Assembly: GCF_000981765.1 (NCBI RefSeq)
Contig: NZ_CP010975.1
Span: 2,418,001-2,482,000, forward strand
Source of the DNA: Kangiella geojedonensis
GTDB taxonomy: Bacteria; Pseudomonadota; Gammaproteobacteria; Enterobacterales; Kangiellaceae
Direction: 5' to 3'
DNA: 64,000 nucleotides
Shown: piece after piece, positions 45,641 to 55,853 of the stretch
Numbering within the stretch: position 1 is the stretch's first letter
Layout: every line of letters begins with the position of its first letter
The notes under the pieces: model-generated
What the model was told of the DNA's origin: nothing
The model's input: only the letters and a program-made list of their open reading frames with translations
Databases searched by the model: none
Program-made: the position numbers and the translations under genes

Positions 45641-46934
45641 CATTCGAAGCCAAGCGGCTCAGTCTCTCCAGCTCATCGCTTTTGAGGGCCAATCCTCAAG
45701 CGATGTGTTGGCACACATTGAGTTTGAAAACCCAAGCGATACTTCGCTATTCAAGGCCATTGTCCTTGGCGCTTGTCGTTACTTTCAACGACTTGAAGCA
45801 TTGAGTCATCTTTTATTGCGCAAAAAGTTTAAACCAAAAGATCAGGATTTATTGTGTTTGCTTATTATTGGTCTTTACCAACTTGAGTACAGCCGCGTTC
45901 CCGATCATGCCGCTATCAGCGAAACGGTAAATGCTTGTCGGCTGCTTAAAAAAGACTGGGCGACTAAGTTGCTCAATGGTGTTTTGCGTAACTATTTAAG
46001 ACAACAAGAACAGCTTAATCAGACACTCGATAACGACTGGGAAACAAAGTTTAGCTTCCCTGAATGGCTCATCAATCGCATAAAACCTCACTATAAAGGG
46101 CAGGTTGAGCAGATTCTTGAACAGTCCAATCAACAAGCCCCCATGTCACTTCGCGTCAACTTAATGAAAACCTCTCGGGAGCAATTTTGTGTTGCTTTAG
46201 ATGACGTAGGGCTAGGCTATCAACAACACCCTCTCGTCGATAGTGCGGTCATCTTGGAACAAGCGGTACCTGTACAGTCGATACCAGGCTTTGCTGAAGG
46301 CCTTTGCTCCGTACAAGATGTTGCTGCTCAACTAGCGGCTCAGCTGCTAGCACCCGCCACCGGACAAACCGTTTTGGATGCTTGTGCGGCACCCGGGGGT
46401 AAAACCGCTCACTTGCTAGAGTTTACTCATAATAATTTAAGGCTTGATTCTGTCGATATCGACCCACAACGCTGTTATCGCATCCAAGAAAATATGGAGC
46501 GACTGGAGCTCAGCGCTGAGATCCATGCTGAAGATGCACTCATTTTTATGCAGTCTAAAGCAGAGCATTACGACGCCATATTGCTCGATGTTCCTTGTAG
46601 CGCCACCGGCGTCATACGCCGTCACCCGGACATTAAACTGCTACGTCGTAGTGAAGATATTGCAGAATTGGTCAATATCCAGCAACGATTGTTAGCAGCA
46701 GCTTGGCAGGCCCTAAAACCTGGCGGTAAATTGCTGTACGCTACCTGTTCAATACTTATAGAAGAAAATAATCAGCAGATCGATGCTTTTATTCATCAAG
46801 AAATCAACGCTCGCTTGTTAGATTTACCGCCTGAGCTTAGCGCTATTAGCCAATCTAAGCTTGGTTGCCAGCTATTACCCGGCACCCAAAACATGGATGG
46901 CTTTTACTATGCCTTGCTGGAAAAACAAGCTTAA
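45618..46934 (+). CDS. rsmB: 16S rRNA (cytosine967-C5)-methyltransferase RsmB
   Basis: RsmB methylates C967 of 16S rRNA. The 438-aa protein has an N-terminal NusB-like RNA-binding domain (residues 1 to about 150) and a Rossmann methyltransferase domain with DACAAPGGKTAHLLE and the catalytic-Cys motif LDVPCSATGVIRRHPD. The TTG start at 45618 lies inside fmt, with AAGG 8-11 bp upstream; the overlap suggests coupled translation. Confidence 0.93.
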   Translation: MALLNASNIRSQAAQSLQLIAFEGQSSSDVLAHIEFENPSDTSLFKAIVLGACRYFQRLEALSHLLLRKKFKPKDQDLLCLLIIGLYQLEYSRVPDHAAISETVNACRLLKKDWATKLLNGVLRNYLRQQEQLNQTLDNDWETKFSFPEWLINRIKPHYKGQVEQILEQSNQQAPMSLRVNLMKTSREQFCVALDDVGLGYQQHPLVDSAVILEQAVPVQSIPGFAEGLCSVQDVAAQLAAQLLAPATGQTVLDACAAPGGKTAHLLEFTHNNLRLDSVDIDPQRCYRIQENMERLELSAEIHAEDALIFMQSKAEHYDAILLDVPCSATGVIRRHPDIKLLRRSEDIAELVNIQQRLLAAAWQALKPGGKLLYATCSILIEENNQQIDAFIHQEINARLLDLPPELSAISQSKLGCQLLPGTQNMDGFYYALLEKQA

Positions 46935-47122
46935 GACAGCCACCTTCAGTTGATGGACACTAGCGTTTCGCTTTGCTCTTTTCGCCAAGTTATAAAATGG
47001 ACCGGAGAATGATTAAGAAATGTGCGACTCGTTTTATCTCTAAATCCCTGATATTAAACCGCATATTCCTTAAAAAACCCTTCCGATCCCATGCAGATAG
47101 CGTTAGCATAAGCATCAGATAC

Positions 47123-47140
47123 TAATAAGAAGGCTTATTA
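47123..47140 (+). promoter_or_regulatory. Hairpin holding the trkA ribosome site in its loop
   Basis: TAATAAG and CTTATTA form a perfect 7-bp stem whose loop is AAGG. The only Shine-Dalgarno-like sequence before trkA is this loop, 16 bp from the ATG; folding of the 7-nt right arm would shorten the effective distance to about 9 nt. Confidence 0.45.
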
Positions 47141-47149
47141 TTTGTCGTT

Positions 47150-48523
47150 ATGAAGATTATTATTCTCGGTGCCGGCCAAGTCGGAACTACTCTTGCGCTC
47201 AGTTTAGAGGGTGAAAATAACGACATTACCCTGATCGACTCAGATCCGAAACGCCTGCGCTACATCCAAGATCACCTTGATCTGCGTACCATTGTCGGCC
47301 ATGCCGCTTATCCCGATGTGCTGGCCAACGCCGGAATTGACGATAGTGATATGCTGGTTGCGGTCACCAGTAGCGACGAAGTGAATATGGTCGCCTGTCA
47401 GATTGCACACAGTTTGTATCAAACACCCACTAAAATCGCCCGAATTCGCTCTTCGAATTACCATCAAAAACACGAAATTTTCACCAATAACCATATCCCA
47501 GTGGACGTGGTTATTAGTCCTGAAAAACTGGTAACAGAGTACATTGAGCGACTTGTGGATAATCCTGGAGCTTTTCAGGTTCTTGATTTTGCCAATGGTT
47601 TATTACGTTTAGTCGCGGTAAAAGCTTATTATGGCGGCCCTCTGGTCGGCAACGCTCTATCAGAACTCAAGCACCACCTACCTAACGTCGACACTCGCGT
47701 GGCAGCGATTTTTAGACGTGGGAAACCGATTGTGCCAACCGGGCATACGGTGATTGAGGCTGATGACGAAGTTTTCTTCCTTGCCGCTAAGAAACATATT
47801 CGTTCCGTGATGAGTGAGTTGCAGCGTCTCGAAAAGAACTATCAGCGTGTCATCATTGCTGGTGGCGGTAACATCGGCCAAGGCCTAGCAAAGCGTCTTG
47901 AGAAAAAGATGCTGGTCAAAATTATTGAACGCGATCCAGCTCGTGCCGAAGAGTTAGCGAACAATCTTGAAGATACTTTGGTATTGCAAGGTGATGTTTC
48001 TGATGAAGACTTGTTAAATGATGAGAATATCAGTGAGTTCGATTTATTTATCGCCGTGACGAATGACGATGAAGCCAACATCATGTCTGCACTCCTTGCT
48101 AAAAAGCTGGGGGTTCGCAAAACCATGGTATTAATTAATCGTACCGCTTATGTGGATCTGATTCAGGGCCACGAAATCGATATTGCTATTTCACCTCAGC
48201 AGGTCACTATTGGTAGTTTATTAACCCATATTCGACGGGGCCATGTGTCCAGCGTCTATTCACTGCGTCGAGGTGCTGCCGAAGCTATTGAGGCTATCGC
48301 CAAAGGCAATGAACAAACGTCTTCGGTTATTGGACGCTCGATCAGTGAGCTGGCGCTACCGCCGGGTACTTCAATCGGTGCTATCGTCCGTGATGATCAG
48401 GTGCTGATCGCTCATGATAACGTCATTATTCGAGAAAATGACCACGTGGTTCTTTTCATGGTGGATAAAGACTATATCCAAGATGTAGAACGTTTATTCC
48501 AAGTCAATGTGACTTATTTTTAG
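47150..48523 (+). CDS. trkA: Trk potassium uptake regulatory protein TrkA
   Basis: TrkA is the NAD(H)-binding cytoplasmic regulator of TrkH. The 457-aa protein has two RCK units: first nucleotide fold [16 protein letters not shown] at 3-18, second [18 protein letters not shown] near 233-250, each followed by a TrkA-C domain. The position after rsmB is conserved. trkH follows after 19 bp. No terminator divides them. Confidence 0.96.
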   Translation: MKIIILGAGQVGTTLALSLEGENNDITLIDSDPKRLRYIQDHLDLRTIVGHAAYPDVLANAGIDDSDMLVAVTSSDEVNMVACQIAHSLYQTPTKIARIRSSNYHQKHEIFTNNHIPVDVVISPEKLVTEYIERLVDNPGAFQVLDFANGLLRLVAVKAYYGGPLVGNALSELKHHLPNVDTRVAAIFRRGKPIVPTGHTVIEADDEVFFLAAKKHIRSVMSELQRLEKNYQRVIIAGGGNIGQGLAKRLEKKMLVKIIERDPARAEELANNLEDTLVLQGDVSDEDLLNDENISEFDLFIAVTNDDEANIMSALLAKKLGVRKTMVLINRTAYVDLIQGHEIDIAISPQQVTIGSLLTHIRRGHVSSVYSLRRGAAEAIEAIAKGNEQTSSVIGRSISELALPPGTSIGAIVRDDQVLIAHDNVIIRENDHVVLFMVDKDYIQDVERLFQVNVTYF

Positions 48524-48542
48524 CGACTTTTAGGGATAATCA

Positions 48543-49991
48543 ATGCAGTTTGCTACCATTACGCGGATTTTAGGCTTGCTCATCATGGTCTTCAGTTTGA
48601 CCATGATTCCGCCAAGTATTGTGGCGTTAATCTATCAAGATGGCGGTGGTAGTGCTTTTGTTCTCACCTTCTTTTTAACGATTATTTTTGGTTTCATTAT
48701 TTACTTCCCAAAAAGGCGCGCTAAAAGTGAACTTAAAGTTCGTGATGGCTTTTTGGTCGTTGTGTTGTTTTGGACCGTATTAAGCCTGATGGGCTCGGTA
48801 CCGTTTCTTCTCATGAATACCATCGAGATGTCTTTGGCTGATTCTGTTTTCGAGGCATTTTCTGGTTTAACCACAACCGGAGCCACGGTCATCAGCGGCC
48901 TCGACACCTTACCCCATTCTATCCTCTACTATCGCCAACAACTTCAATGGCTAGGCGGTATGGGTATTATTGTTTTAGCAGTCGCCATCCTTCCCATGCT
49001 GGGAATTGGTGGTATGCAGCTTTATCGTGCTGAAACTCCTGGGCCGATGAAAGACAACAAACTGACACCTCGTATTGCGGGTACCGCTAAAGCTCTTTGG
49101 TATATTTATTTAGGTTTAACCATTGCTTGTGGTGTGTCCTATTGGCTAGCTGGCATGACGCCCTTCGATGCTTTGGCGCACAGTTTCTCCACCGTTGCGA
49201 TTGGGGGCTTTTCTCCACACGATGCCAGCATCGGCTATTTCGACAGCGCTAGCATTGAACTGATCGCCTCATTATTCATGCTGCTCTCTGGCGTCAACTT
49301 CTCACTGCATTTCATGGTCGTTCGACGACTTAGTTTAACGCCTTACTTTAAAGACCCAGAGTTTCGAAGCTATCTTGTGATGTTGGTTAGCATTACCTTA
49401 ATTTGCCTCACTGTCTTACTGGCATATAACCGCTTTGACTTTTCAGAAGGCTTAGTAAAAAGTATTTTTCACACCGTCTCTATCGCCACTACGACCGGCT
49501 TTGCCAGCTCTGACTTTAGCGCTTGGCCAAGCTTCTTGCCGGTACTTCTCATACTCACCAGTTTTGCCGGAGCCTGTGCCGCATCTACGGGTGGCGGCAT
49601 CAAGATTATCCGTATTGTTCTTTTATTCAAACAAGGTTTCCGTGAGATTAAACGATTGGTTCACCCAACCGGAGTGTTTCTGATCAAGCTAGGTAAAACC
49701 TCCGTCAGTGATCGTGTAGTGCAAGCGGTTTGGGGCTTTTTCGCGACTTATGTCATGCTCTTCTTGATTCTTATGATTCTACTGATGGCTAATGGGATTG
49801 ATCAGATTACCGCTTTTTCAGCAGTGGCAGCATGCTTAAATAACCTTGGTCCGGGCCTTGGTGAGGTTGCCGTAAACTATAGCGGCTTAAATGATTTTAC
49901 AAAATATATTCTAAGCTTTGCGATGTTATTGGGACGTTTAGAAATATTTACCTTACTGGTATTATTTACCCCCTATTTCTGGCGTCGATAG
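48543..49991 (+). CDS. trkH: Trk potassium channel subunit TrkH
   Basis: TrkH is the K+-translocating subunit. The 482-aa protein has about ten to twelve membrane segments and four pore loops with filter glycines: SGLTTTGATV, FSTVAIGGFSPHD, SIATTTGFASSD and ACLNNLGPGLG. The gating loop after the third pore is rich in small residues (CAASTGGGIKIIR). Co-transcribed with trkA. It converges with the acyltransferase gene. Confidence 0.96.
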   Translation: MQFATITRILGLLIMVFSLTMIPPSIVALIYQDGGGSAFVLTFFLTIIFGFIIYFPKRRAKSELKVRDGFLVVVLFWTVLSLMGSVPFLLMNTIEMSLADSVFEAFSGLTTTGATVISGLDTLPHSILYYRQQLQWLGGMGIIVLAVAILPMLGIGGMQLYRAETPGPMKDNKLTPRIAGTAKALWYIYLGLTIACGVSYWLAGMTPFDALAHSFSTVAIGGFSPHDASIGYFDSASIELIASLFMLLSGVNFSLHFMVVRRLSLTPYFKDPEFRSYLVMLVSITLICLTVLLAYNRFDFSEGLVKSIFHTVSIATTTGFASSDFSAWPSFLPVLLILTSFAGACAASTGGGIKIIRIVLLFKQGFREIKRLVHPTGVFLIKLGKTSVSDRVVQAVWGFFATYVMLFLILMILLMANGIDQITAFSAVAACLNNLGPGLGEVAVNYSGLNDFTKYILSFAMLLGRLEIFTLLVLFTPYFWRR

Positions 49992-50014
49992 ACTTGTCTC
50001 ACCAACCCGTTACT

Positions 50015-50956
50015 TTACTTTCGATATGGGTTTGGCCCGCCACACTCAGTGGTTTTAAAGCGTTTATACGACCATTGATACTGCTCTGGGAATTTCTTGA
50101 TCAGGGCTTCTAGTTGCTTATTGACCTCTCTCGCATATTCTTCTTCAGTAGCGTCAATATCAATATCAATCGGAATCAAATGAATATCATAAAGGTTATT
50201 CTTCTTCTTGATAGCCGCTACCTGAAACAAGCATGCATCACTTTTCTTTTGAATCCGTTGAACGATGGTCATGGTTAACGCTTCTTTGCCACAAAAAGGG
50301 ACAAACACTCCTGCTCGACGCCCAGGCTCTTGATCGCTTAACACGGCAGCCACCTCACCACTTTTTAAGACGTTGATTAGGTGCATAACGCCTCGACTGT
50401 CGCCCTTAACCATGGTCGTATCATTCTGGCACCGACCGACATTTATGACCTCATCCATTTCTTGCTGACGAGGAGGGCGGTACATACAATGGAAAGGAAA
50501 ACGGCTTCCTAAATAATATAAAGCGACTTCCCAATTGCCGATATGCGATCCAGTAAACAGTACTCCCTGCTTCTTTTCTAACTTGCCCTTTACAAGCTCT
50601 TCCCCATAAACCGTACCTATAAATCGTTCACCCTGACATTTTCTCCAAATTTTCGCCACTTCGAAGAAAAGCTTTCCGGTGTGCTTCAAACTGGCAAACG
50701 CTATCTCCTTTTGCTCTTGTTCCGTTTTTTCAGGACAGCATATTCTTAAGTTTTTTATACTTGTCGCATAGCTGCGCGTGTTAAATACTTTCGAGCAAAC
50801 CGCAAAAACCCAAGCGAAACCCTTACCGACAAACGCAGGCATTGTGGAAAAAAAGCTAATGAAGCTACAGATCAGTTTTACTTTAAAGGGGTCAGATTGA
50901 ACTGGCTTCCCTTTGCTTTTACTGTTAGGACGATCTGTGGGATTTGTCATAGACAT
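50015..50956 (-). CDS. Lipid A-type acyltransferase (LpxL/HtrB family)
   Basis: This 313-aa protein of the LPLAT family has the catalytic HIGNWE motif in TGSHIGNWEVALYYLG, an Arg-Pro-rich substrate region (FHCMYRPPRQQEMD) and LSDQEPGRRAGVFVPFCG. A hydrophobic region near residues 30-50 anchors it in the inner membrane. It is probably a late acyltransferase of lipid A synthesis, separate from the copy in the pigment operon. Single gene. Confidence 0.85.
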   Translation of the reverse strand: MSMTNPTDRPNSKSKGKPVQSDPFKVKLICSFISFFSTMPAFVGKGFAWVFAVCSKVFNTRSYATSIKNLRICCPEKTEQEQKEIAFASLKHTGKLFFEVAKIWRKCQGERFIGTVYGEELVKGKLEKKQGVLFTGSHIGNWEVALYYLGSRFPFHCMYRPPRQQEMDEVINVGRCQNDTTMVKGDSRGVMHLINVLKSGEVAAVLSDQEPGRRAGVFVPFCGKEALTMTIVQRIQKKSDACLFQVAAIKKKNNLYDIHLIPIDIDIDATEEEYAREVNKQLEALIKKFPEQYQWSYKRFKTTECGGPNPYRK

Positions 50957-51026
50957 TTCTGCATGAGTTAAACTAATAAATTAAGGCGAGTTCTTCTGTT
51001 TTTTATTATTCTCTTTAGTATAACCA

Positions 51027-51055
51027 TAAAAAATGCCAGTTAAAACTGGCATTTT
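51027..51055 (-). terminator. Rho-independent terminator of the dsbA pair
   Basis: An 11-bp perfect stem AAAATGCCAGT/ACTGGCATTTT around TAAA, followed on the minus strand by T residues, lies downstream of the second dsbA gene. Confidence 0.85.
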
Positions 51056-51078
51056 AAAATTTCAACTTTGGTAGATGA

Positions 51079-51681
51079 TTACTTGGTATTCTCTATTGCA
51101 AAACTTCCTAGCATCTCGTTAAGATTATCATACCTTTCAAGCTTATACTTCTTGTTGACAATAACCATCGGGAAGCTAATTACTTTGAAGTCTCTTGCTA
51201 ATTTTTTAGCATATTGAACTTTGCTCTCCACACCAAAAGACGTATAAGCCTTTTCAAAGTCTTCCTCAGAAACTCCTGCCTCTTTGAAGATAGGAATTAA
51301 GTCTTCTTTAGAACGAACAATATTTTGTTCAGCATGCCACTGATGAAAAATTGTGGAATGAACTTTTTCTTTTACTCCCAACACTTCCGCAACGTAATAA
51401 CCGTAAGTTAGGTGTGGTGCTCTACTCATATACACTGGCACCTGCTCAAACTTGACAGATTCCGGTTTAGAGTTTTCTTTCCATTTATTTAACACTGGTT
51501 CAAGGTTGTAACAGTGTGGACAAGTGTACGAGAAAAATTCGTAAACATGCGGTTTTGCACTGGCTTCTTTGCCACTGATAGTAGAGTAATCGACTCCAGC
51601 TTTAACTTCTGCCTTAGTGGCAAGCGAACCCAGCGACAATAGAGCCGAAAAACCTAAAATTGCCAAACTTTTAAAATTCAT
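51079..51681 (-). CDS. dsbA: Periplasmic thiol:disulfide oxidoreductase DsbA
   Basis: This 200-aa periplasmic oxidase has a signal peptide (about 1-24) and a DsbA fold with the active site SYTCPHCYNLEP (Cys54, Cys57) and the cis-Pro loop VISFPMVIVN. It introduces disulfides into exported proteins and is reoxidised by DsbB. It lies 32 bp downstream of a paralogue with which it shares most conserved blocks. Confidence 0.9.
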   Translation of the reverse strand: MNFKSLAILGFSALLSLGSLATKAEVKAGVDYSTISGKEASAKPHVYEFFSYTCPHCYNLEPVLNKWKENSKPESVKFEQVPVYMSRAPHLTYGYYVAEVLGVKEKVHSTIFHQWHAEQNIVRSKEDLIPIFKEAGVSEEDFEKAYTSFGVESKVQYAKKLARDFKVISFPMVIVNKKYKLERYDNLNEMLGSFAIENTK

Positions 51682-51713
51682 AATTTTCCTCGTAAATCAT
51701 TGTTTTACAATAT

Positions 51714-52427
51714 TTATTTCGTGTTATTAATGGCGAAGCTACCCAATAACTCTTGCAAGTTTTGGTATGACATCACTTTATACTTTTCGTTCACAATTAA
51801 TAGCGGAAAGCTCGTTACTTGGAACTGATTCATCAATGCCTTGGCCTCTGCAACTTTTGCTTCTACTTCTGCTGATGCATAAGTTTCCTCAAACTCACTT
51901 TTTGAAACGCCCGCTGTTTGAAAAATCGGAACAAGCTGCTCCTTTGTTCGGATGATATTTTTCTTACCATGCCATTCATTGAAAATATTTGCGTGAACTT
52001 CCTCAAGCACTCCTAACGTTTCTGCGGTATAAAACCCATACGTTAAGTGCTCCACTTGTGGAATGAAAACTGGGATCTGTCTGAAGCTTACTTGGTCAGA
52101 TTTATAATTTTTCTTCCAGTCCAGCATCACAGGTTCTAAGTTGTAGCAGTGTGGGCAAGTATAAGAAAAGAATTCATACACGACAGGTTCTTCGCTCGCA
52201 TCCTGATCAGCTATAACCGTATAATCAACACCTTCTTTAACCAAAGAAGACATTGCAGGTGCTTGTTCCTTTTTTTGTGCTTTAGGTTGAGCATCGACAC
52301 TGTTATCAGTTTTCTGATTGGCTACTTGTTGGTTCTCTTTTTCTGCGCTTTCATCAGAGCAGCCGCTCAAGACTAGCATTGCGGAGAACAGTAAGGTTGC
52401 CGCTACTTTTATGGTATTCATTATCAT
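51714..52427 (-). CDS. DsbA-like thiol:disulfide lipoprotein (tandem paralogue)
   Basis: This 237-aa protein has a lipoprotein signal (VLSGC, Cys at 23), a 40-residue Gln/Lys-rich linker and a DsbA domain with SYTCPHCYNLEP (Cys91, Cys94) and cis-Pro loop VTSFPLLIVN. It is a tandem paralogue of the following dsbA, sharing the GSFAI-NTK C-terminus, and so probably arose by duplication with gain of membrane anchoring. AGGAG precedes the first ATG; ATG at 52421 is also possible. Confidence 0.85.
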   Translation of the reverse strand: MIMNTIKVAATLLFSAMLVLSGCSDESAEKENQQVANQKTDNSVDAQPKAQKKEQAPAMSSLVKEGVDYTVIADQDASEEPVVYEFFSYTCPHCYNLEPVMLDWKKNYKSDQVSFRQIPVFIPQVEHLTYGFYTAETLGVLEEVHANIFNEWHGKKNIIRTKEQLVPIFQTAGVSKSEFEETYASAEVEAKVAEAKALMNQFQVTSFPLLIVNEKYKVMSYQNLQELLGSFAINNTK

Positions 52428-52438
52428 TAAACTCCTGG

Positions 52439-54268
52439 TTATTCGACTGTTACTGACTTCGCTAAATTTCTAGGTTGATCAACATCTGTTCCTTTAATCA
52501 CTGCAACGTAATAGGACAGTAGCTGCATTGGAACGGTATATACCATTGGTGCCGTAATAGCATACTGGCTATCCACGGGGAATACCGTTATACCTTTCGA
52601 GTCCTGAATATTAGCTGACTTGTCCGCAAAAACAAAGAGGTTACCCCCTCTAGAGCGCACTTCTTCAACATTCGACTTCAACTTCTCAAGTAAATTATCG
52701 TTTGGCGCCACTACTACGGTAGGCATTTCCTTATCAATTAATGCCAGTGGCCCATGCTTTAACTCGCCTGCTGCGTAAGCTTCTGCATGAATGTATGAAA
52801 TTTCTTTGAGCTTTAAAGCCGCTTCCATTGCTATCGGATATTGCTGTCCACGCCCTAAAAATAAGGTGTGGTGTTTTTCAGAAAAAGCCTGCGATAAACG
52901 GTCAATGTCATCAGCTTGATCTAACGCTTTTTGAATTTCACTCGGTAAATGCTCCAAGGCTTCAACGATATCATGCTCAACCGCTTTATCCATACCTTTT
53001 GCTTTACCAATCGAGACCATTAACAGCAATAAAGATACTAGCTGTGCTGTAAACGCCTTGGTTGACGCTACGCCAATTTCTGCACCGGCTCGAGTCAACA
53101 GAGTAAAGTCGGACTCACGAACCATTGATGAGGCAGGGGAGTTACATACGGTTAAACTCCCTAAATAACCCTCACCTTTAGCTTTATTGAGTGCCGCTAA
53201 AGTATCCGCTGTTTCGCCAGACTGTGAAATGGTGATAAACAAGCTGTTTGGTATAACGGCCGTTTCACGGTATCGGTACTCACTGGCAATTTCCACCAAG
53301 CAAGGGATTTTTAAATATTGTTCTACCCAGTACTTCGCCACCAAAGCCGCATGATAGCTGGTACCGCAGGCAATGATTTGCAATGCATTCACCTGCTCAA
53401 AGACTTTTGCCGCGTTATCACCCAGGGTCTCAACATAAACCTGATGATCGACAATTCGTCCTTCTAAGGTTTCTGCCACAACTGACGGCTGCTCAAATAT
53501 TTCTTTCAACATAAAGTGACGATAGTTACCTTTGTCGACCGCGTCATGCTGTATATCTGAAGTTTCAAATTCGCGTTCAATGGCTTCGCCATCTGCATTC
53601 AATAACGTAATACCATCGCGGCGCACTTCTGCAACTTCACCTTCTTCCAAATAAATAAAGTCGCGAGTAACGGGCAATAGCGCAAGCTGATCTGAAGCTA
53701 CGAAGAATTCCCCAATCCCTTTTCCGATAACAAGCGGGCTCCCTGAACGAGCAACAACCATTTTATCAGGCTGACTCGCGTCAATTGCTACGGTTCCATA
53801 AGCACCTTTCAGTTTTTTGGTGGTCGCCAAAAGCGCTTTTAATAAAGTGTCATGTTCTTTAAGTGCTTCATGGAGGCAGTGCGCAATGACTTCTGTGTCT
53901 GTGTCAGACTCAAAGCGGTAACCCTTTGCTTTTAATTCATCTCGAAGTTCATCATGATTCTCTATAATGCCGTTATGAACTAGCGCAATATTGTCTTCTG
54001 ACATATGAGGATGAGCATTTTTCTCATTTGGCTCACCATGAGTCGCCCAACGAGTGTGGGCAATTCCCAGCCCTCCGCTAATAGGACTTTCCTTTAATGC
54101 GTCTTTAAGCTCAGATACTTTACCTGCTCTACGTATTCGCTCAATTCGCCCGTCGTGATAAATGGCCACACCAGCGGAATCATAACCCCGGTATTCGAGT
54201 CGCTTTAATCCTTCCACCAATATATCGCTCACATCACGTTGCGCGATTGCACCAACAATTCCGCACAT
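52439..54268 (-). CDS. glmS: Glutamine-fructose-6-phosphate aminotransferase GlmS
   Basis: GlmS makes glucosamine-6-phosphate, the first step to UDP-GlcNAc. The 609-aa protein starts [10 protein letters not shown] with Cys2 as nucleophile of the glutaminase domain; two SIS domains follow ([18 protein letters not shown]) and the C-terminal [10 protein letters not shown] is the conserved end. It overlaps the glmU stop by one base. Confidence 0.97.
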   Translation of the reverse strand: MCGIVGAIAQRDVSDILVEGLKRLEYRGYDSAGVAIYHDGRIERIRRAGKVSELKDALKESPISGGLGIAHTRWATHGEPNEKNAHPHMSEDNIALVHNGIIENHDELRDELKAKGYRFESDTDTEVIAHCLHEALKEHDTLLKALLATTKKLKGAYGTVAIDASQPDKMVVARSGSPLVIGKGIGEFFVASDQLALLPVTRDFIYLEEGEVAEVRRDGITLLNADGEAIEREFETSDIQHDAVDKGNYRHFMLKEIFEQPSVVAETLEGRIVDHQVYVETLGDNAAKVFEQVNALQIIACGTSYHAALVAKYWVEQYLKIPCLVEIASEYRYRETAVIPNSLFITISQSGETADTLAALNKAKGEGYLGSLTVCNSPASSMVRESDFTLLTRAGAEIGVASTKAFTAQLVSLLLLMVSIGKAKGMDKAVEHDIVEALEHLPSEIQKALDQADDIDRLSQAFSEKHHTLFLGRGQQYPIAMEAALKLKEISYIHAEAYAAGELKHGPLALIDKEMPTVVVAPNDNLLEKLKSNVEEVRSRGGNLFVFADKSANIQDSKGITVFPVDSQYAITAPMVYTVPMQLLSYYVAVIKGTDVDQPRNLAKSVTVE

Positions 54269-55659
54269 TACTGCTTTTCCTCTTTTTTATTGCTTTTAAT
54301 TGTTTCTTTCACCGGTCTTTGCCATCCAGAAATCAGCTTCTGTGGTATGCGGCTGATACATAAATCTTCCGCAGGAATATCTTTAGTGACAGTTGTTCCA
54401 GCACCCACAGTGGCATTCCGGCCCACGGTCACAGGAGCCACCAACTGAGAGTCAGAGCCAATAAAAGCGCCATCCTCTATGGTTGTTACAAATTTATTAA
54501 CACCATCATAATTACAGGTAATCACACCAGCCCCAACATTAACGCCTTGGCCAATTTTTGCATCACCCAAGTACGCTAAGTGGCTGGCTTTACTGCCTTT
54601 GCCAAGGACGGTTTTCTTAGTCTCAACAAAATTACCAATAAAGGCTTCATCCTCCAGAGTGGTCCCTGGGCGAATTCTAGCGAAAGGCCCAACAGAGCAC
54701 TGCTTACCAATGATAGAATCCTCTATCATTGAGTTAGGCTTAATCACAGTATCAGCACCAATCGAACAGTTCTTTAGGATGACGTTTGCACCAATACTGG
54801 CGCCCGTCTCAATCGTGACAGTACCTTCAATGATCACATTCACATCTATCAAGACATCGCTGGCACACTTAAGTTCGCCCCGAATGTCTAGGCGAGCGGG
54901 GTCGAGCAGAGTCACTCCTTGCTCTAATAATTCTTGCGCCTTGGCTTCTTGATAACGGCGTTCTAACTGAGCGAGTTGAACGCGACTGTTTACGCCTTCA
55001 ACTTCAATCTCGGAAGTAGGGTGGCAAGCCTTAACTCCTGCACCTTGCGCAGCCATAGCAATACAGTCAGTTAAGTAATACTCTCCTTGAGCGTTATTAT
55101 TATCAATATTACTCAGCCAACCTTTCAGTGATTTAGCGTCTGCACACAAAATACCAGTATTGACTTCATTGACTTTTAACTGTTCTTCATTAGCATCTTT
55201 TTGCTCAACAATTTGCGTTACTTCGTTGCGTTCATTACGAATGATGCGCCCATAACCCATCGGATTATTCAGCTTTACTGTCAGTAGGCCAATCCCTGAA
55301 CTGGGTTGCGATTCGATTAAATCGTTTAATGTCGATGCTTTAATTAAAGGAACGTCGCCGTAAAGCACCAATACCTGATCGCCATCCTCAATCACCGGTA
55401 AGGCTTGATCAACGGCGTGACCAGTGCCTAATTGTTCGGCTTGTTCGACAATAGTAACGGGGGTTTCTCTAAGTTGATCTTTTACTTGTTCAATACCATG
55501 CCCAGCAACTACCACAATCTTATGAGGGTTAAGTGCTTTTGCGGTATTGATCACATGCTCTAGCATAGAGCAGCCAGCTATAGGGTGTAATACTTTAGGC
55601 AAATGTGAGCGCATACGGGTTCCTTTACCCGCTGCCAATATAACTACGCTTAGTGCCAT
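54268..55659 (-). CDS. glmU: Bifunctional GlmU (GlcNAc-1-P uridyltransferase / GlcN-1-P acetyltransferase)
   Basis: GlmU makes UDP-GlcNAc. The 463-aa protein has an N-terminal uridyltransferase domain ([37 protein letters not shown]) and a C-terminal left-handed beta-helix with hexapeptide repeats ([34 protein letters not shown]). glmU-glmS is a conserved order and the two genes touch. Confidence 0.97.
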   Translation of the reverse strand: MALSVVILAAGKGTRMRSHLPKVLHPIAGCSMLEHVINTAKALNPHKIVVVAGHGIEQVKDQLRETPVTIVEQAEQLGTGHAVDQALPVIEDGDQVLVLYGDVPLIKASTLNDLIESQPSSGIGLLTVKLNNPMGYGRIIRNERNEVTQIVEQKDANEEQLKVNEVNTGILCADAKSLKGWLSNIDNNNAQGEYYLTDCIAMAAQGAGVKACHPTSEIEVEGVNSRVQLAQLERRYQEAKAQELLEQGVTLLDPARLDIRGELKCASDVLIDVNVIIEGTVTIETGASIGANVILKNCSIGADTVIKPNSMIEDSIIGKQCSVGPFARIRPGTTLEDEAFIGNFVETKKTVLGKGSKASHLAYLGDAKIGQGVNVGAGVITCNYDGVNKFVTTIEDGAFIGSDSQLVAPVTVGRNATVGAGTTVTKDIPAEDLCISRIPQKLISGWQRPVKETIKSNKKEEKQ

Positions 55660-55853
55660 AATTATTCTAATTAATTGAAATTAAGCGTTTATTTTAACAC
55701 TTATAAGCGTTTTTGGCTTATGCAGAATAGACTTTTAAGCGATCTCTTACTTTTTTTTAAGTTTTTTCCTCTTACATCAAACATAACCACTGTCTAAACT
55801 GGTACTGCTTCATAGAAGAAGCTTTTCACTGGAAAATTTCAAAGGAGATTGAA
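55660..55853. promoter_or_regulatory. Divergent intergenic region glmU / metalloprotease with TAAGCG repeats
   Basis: The gap carries three TAAGCG words at 55682-55687, 55704-55709 and 55736-55741 (22 and 32 bp apart, near whole helical turns). It lies between glmU (minus) and the metalloprotease gene (plus), so it should hold both promoters. AAAGGAGA precedes the plus-strand gene. Confidence 0.35.
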
